Of a DNA stretch of 64,000 bases, positions 62,661 through 64,000 are shown piece after piece. Source of the stretch: Woeseiaceae bacterium (GTDB lineage Bacteria > Pseudomonadota > Gammaproteobacteria > Steroidobacterales > Woeseiaceae); the NCBI GenBank assembly GCA_021773075.1, contig JAJFKT010000014.1, forward strand, positions 111,836-175,835, given 5' to 3'. The notes under the pieces were generated by a model, which searched no databases, had not been told where the DNA came from, and saw only the letters and a program-made list of their open reading frames with translations. Position 1 is the stretch's first letter. Each line of letters starts with the position of its first letter. A program made the translations under genes and the position numbers.

Positions 62661-63017
62661 TCATAGCTGGCCGCTAGGCAAGCTATGCCCAGCGCTACCC
62701 GCTTTGCGGATGGCGATTATGGCGGCCCACGCATGGTCTACGATTTCCTTGGTGTCGTCGGGTCCAAGCCGTTCGATAGCTCGCTCCTCAAGCGTGAACA
62801 GAGCCATCAGATGCTGCCGCATCTGCCGAAACACCCGAGGGTTGTCTCGACCGCAAACACTCTCATCATTCTTCAGAATTCGCTCCGCCAGACCGGGTCG
62901 ACCAAATTCAATATCGCAGACCATGGCGAGCCGTGACAGCTGGTGCACGATTGCGTCGATTTGCCTGCCCCAATAGAGGTGTTTAGACTCAGCGCTGAAG
63001 CGTTTTCCTCGATTCAT
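62661..63017 (-). CDS. Conserved-looking hypothetical protein
   Basis: 118 residues from the ATG that follows GGGGA at 8 bases; longer versions starting upstream are possible. The sequence is helical and mixed in charge, with LYWGRQIDAIVHQLSRLAMVCD near the start and FRQMRQHLMALFTLEERAIERLG near the end. No domain is recognised and no signal peptide or membrane segment is seen. It lies between the aminotransferase and the tRNA fragment, on the chromosomal side of the proposed element edge. Confidence that it is a real gene is moderate. Confidence 0.5.
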   Translation of the reverse strand: MNRGKRFSAESKHLYWGRQIDAIVHQLSRLAMVCDIEFGRPGLAERILKNDESVCGRDNPRVFRQMRQHLMALFTLEERAIERLGPDDTKEIVDHAWAAIIAIRKAGSAGHSLPSGQL

Positions 63018-63223
63018 GTCGCACATCCCCAGCGAATTATCGCGCCGATACCAGGTGTCCGTGGGGCGCATTTTCAACCATCAGAATTCCAGCACCAGAT
63101 CGAGGCTAGAACATTTTTCGTTCTGGACTATAAGTGTGGATGCGCCGCCGTTACTTTATATATCGGCCCAGGGGGCCCGATCTTTAGTAGACGAAATTAC
63201 AAAAGTCCTGCACTGGTGGTGTT
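63018..63223. other. Non-coding stretch before the tRNA-Arg remnant
   Basis: No coding pattern, RNA gene or repeat is supported here. With the following terminator and tRNA fragment it makes a gene-poor stretch of about 360 bp (up to 63377). Confidence 0.5.
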
Positions 63224-63260
63224 AAAGAAAAAAGCAGCTAGTGCCTGAGGCACTAACTGC
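63224..63260 (-). terminator. Rho-independent terminator of a minus-strand tRNA-Arg
   Basis: A 12-bp stem with one mismatch (63234-63245 against 63249-63260), loop TGA, followed on the minus strand by a T-rich run (complement of 63224-63233). It lies 20 bases after the 3' end of the tRNA fragment, as expected for the original tRNA gene's terminator. Confidence 0.82.
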
Positions 63261-63279
63261 TTGATCTAACTTCGAAAAA

Positions 63280-63326
63280 TGGCGCGCCCGGAGAGATTCG
63301 AACTCCCGACCGCTCGGTTCGTAGCC
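63280..63326 (-). other. 3' fragment of tRNA-Arg, candidate att site of an integrated element
   Basis: On the minus strand the segment reads, from the anticodon loop, CTACGAA with anticodon ACG, the 3' anticodon strand CCGAG, a complete T arm (GGGAG-TTCGAAT-CTCTC) and an acceptor strand CGGGCGC followed by G and CCA. The 5' half does not follow upstream, and the anticodon stem cannot close. It is therefore not a functional tRNA but the 3' part left when an element integrates into a tRNA gene. The rest of the element should extend beyond 63326 to the right, with an intact tRNA-Arg at its far end. Confidence 0.75.
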
Positions 63327-63395
63327 TCAAAAGCTACTGTAAGTAATTGATCTATATGGCCTGACAGACGGCGTTCGTTGCAGATTCGCCCTACT

Positions 63396-63593
63396 ATGCA
63401 CAACAATGCACAGCTGATGTCGGAAAATTGTCGGATGCACATATCTGCCACAGACGATGGAATGATTCGAGTGATTGGCGTCGATATAGAAGGCATCACA
63501 CGTTATGTGTTCATCTCCCCTGATTCGTTGGAATACGAAATCGCCACAATGACGCTGTCAGCGCCCGGTGCGACATTGTCAATCGTTGATTAG
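63396..63593 (+). CDS. Small hypothetical protein inside the proposed element
   Basis: 65-residue frame; the ATG at 63435 is an alternative start. The part from MHISATDDGMIRVIG through YVFISPDSLEYEIATM looks like a small beta-alpha protein, distantly like DUF1488-type proteins, but no reliable match can be claimed. No clear ribosome site. Reported with low confidence because it fills most of the gap between the att fragment and hipA. Confidence 0.35.
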   Translation: MHNNAQLMSENCRMHISATDDGMIRVIGVDIEGITRYVFISPDSLEYEIATMTLSAPGATLSIVD

Positions 63594-63639
63594 TTCTAGC
63601 GCCGCGACGGCAAGTTTCGGTACTGCAATGCACGGACCG

Positions 63640-64000
63640 TTAGTCGAACTTCGTGAGCCGTTCTGCCGCTTTTAATAATCCCTCGAAGATTGGTATCGAT
63701 ACATCATCCGGAAACCCTTCCGGCAATCTTGATTCAACGGTGCTAACAACTTTCGGCGCCTGCGAACTAAGATTCTCAAGTACATCTCGAACATTGGCGC
63801 CGAGCCCGCATTTCTCAGCCGTGGCTATCCAGTGTCGCGGCATGATTTGCGCCCACTTATAGTGGCGGTTCTTGCCACTAACTGCCATGGCCATCGTGAC
63901 CTTTTGCGGTGCGTATTGATTGGCGCCGGTACCTATTATCGGGTAAGCAGACAACACGTCATACAGGGGCGTCAAACGGTATCGTCCGCTCGCCTCAATA
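63640..64000 (-). CDS. hipA: HipA-family serine/threonine kinase toxin, C-terminal part (cut by window end)
   Basis: The frame is open at base 64000 and ends at 63640. The visible 120 residues contain SGRYRLTPLYDVLSAYPI, NQYAPQKVTMAMAVSGKNRHY and WAQIMPRHWIATAEKCG, a layout specific for the C-terminal helical domain of HipA kinases. The catalytic N-terminal part and any HipB partner are outside the window. HipA phosphorylates glutamyl-tRNA synthetase in E. coli and causes growth arrest. It lies inside the element that begins at the tRNA fragment, fitting a toxin-antitoxin module on mobile DNA. Confidence 0.85.
   Translation of the reverse strand, partial: IEASGRYRLTPLYDVLSAYPIIGTGANQYAPQKVTMAMAVSGKNRHYKWAQIMPRHWIATAEKCGLGANVRDVLENLSSQAPKVVSTVESRLPEGFPDDVSIPIFEGLLKAAERLTKFD

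Noticed and set aside
63280..63326. Functional tRNA-Arg gene
   Set aside because: Only the 3' half is present; the 5' acceptor, D arm and 5' anticodon strand are missing.

Overview
The window looks like a chromosomal segment of a marine-type gammaproteobacterium. Supporting signs are a TonB-dependent receptor for large substrates, a halogenase-like gene beside it, storage systems for glycogen, polyhydroxyalkanoate and wax ester or triacylglycerol, a TRAP transporter, moderate GC content, and dense operons with 1-4 bp overlaps. A relative of the Woeseiaceae/Xanthomonadales/Chromatiales area is a guess. No rRNA, CRISPR array or insertion sequence was seen.

Layout. (1) 1-13.1 kb is an alpha-glucan uptake and hydrolysis locus. 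A 5'-truncated GH13 enzyme, a GH31 alpha-glucosidase and a double-GH13 lipoprotein lie on +; an SGNH esterase, a flavin-dependent halogenase-like protein and a TonB-dependent receptor lie on -. (2) 13.26-24.4 kb is a complete glycogen operon, malQ-glgC-glgA-glgB-glgP-glgX, divergent from the receptor. A near-perfect 54-bp palindrome sits between them. (3) 24.35-28.2 kb is tyrosine/homogentisate catabolism: an Lrp-type regulator, then hpd, a VOC protein, fahA and maiA. hmgA is not in the window. (4) 28.3-34.8 kb holds a Sel1-repeat protein, a flotillin, and an NAD block (kynU, nadX, nadA, nrtR) with tandem operators in front of nadA and nrtR. (5) 34.9-44.8 kb holds a seven-haem lipoprotein cytochrome, then a storage-granule region: a PHA granule-region protein, two phasins sharing an upstream element, a TetR regulator, a patatin lipase, a wax-ester/diacylglycerol acyltransferase, a HAD-acyltransferase fusion, a FFLEELY-type protein and a degenerate FmdB protein.

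(6) 44.8-57.0 kb is the most unusual part. A beta-hydroxyacid dehydrogenase diverges from an M24-fold protein followed by a three-part TRAP transporter. Facing them is a four-gene operon: a beta-propeller/cytochrome c/cupredoxin fusion, a CcdA-like membrane protein, a small beta-propeller protein, and a SCO-PCu(A)C copper chaperone fusion. A LacI-family regulator is divergent from this operon. Near-identical TGCA-n-ACGT-n-TGCA palindromes occur upstream of both blocks, suggesting one regulon that couples uptake of an organic acid to a copper/haem periplasmic redox protein. (7) 57-62.4 kb holds an M50 protease with a membrane partner, an MFS transporter, a GlyGly-CTERM-like surface protein and a class V aminotransferase. 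(8) From about 63.28 kb a 3' fragment of tRNA-Arg with its terminator marks the edge of an integrated element, whose first recognisable gene is the 3' part of hipA, cut by the window end.

Together the genes describe a cell that imports and cuts maltodextrins, stores carbon as glycogen, PHA and neutral lipid, degrades aromatic amino acids, and carries an apparently undescribed copper-haem module under LacI control. Assignments rest on reading motifs and translations only; no database search was run.
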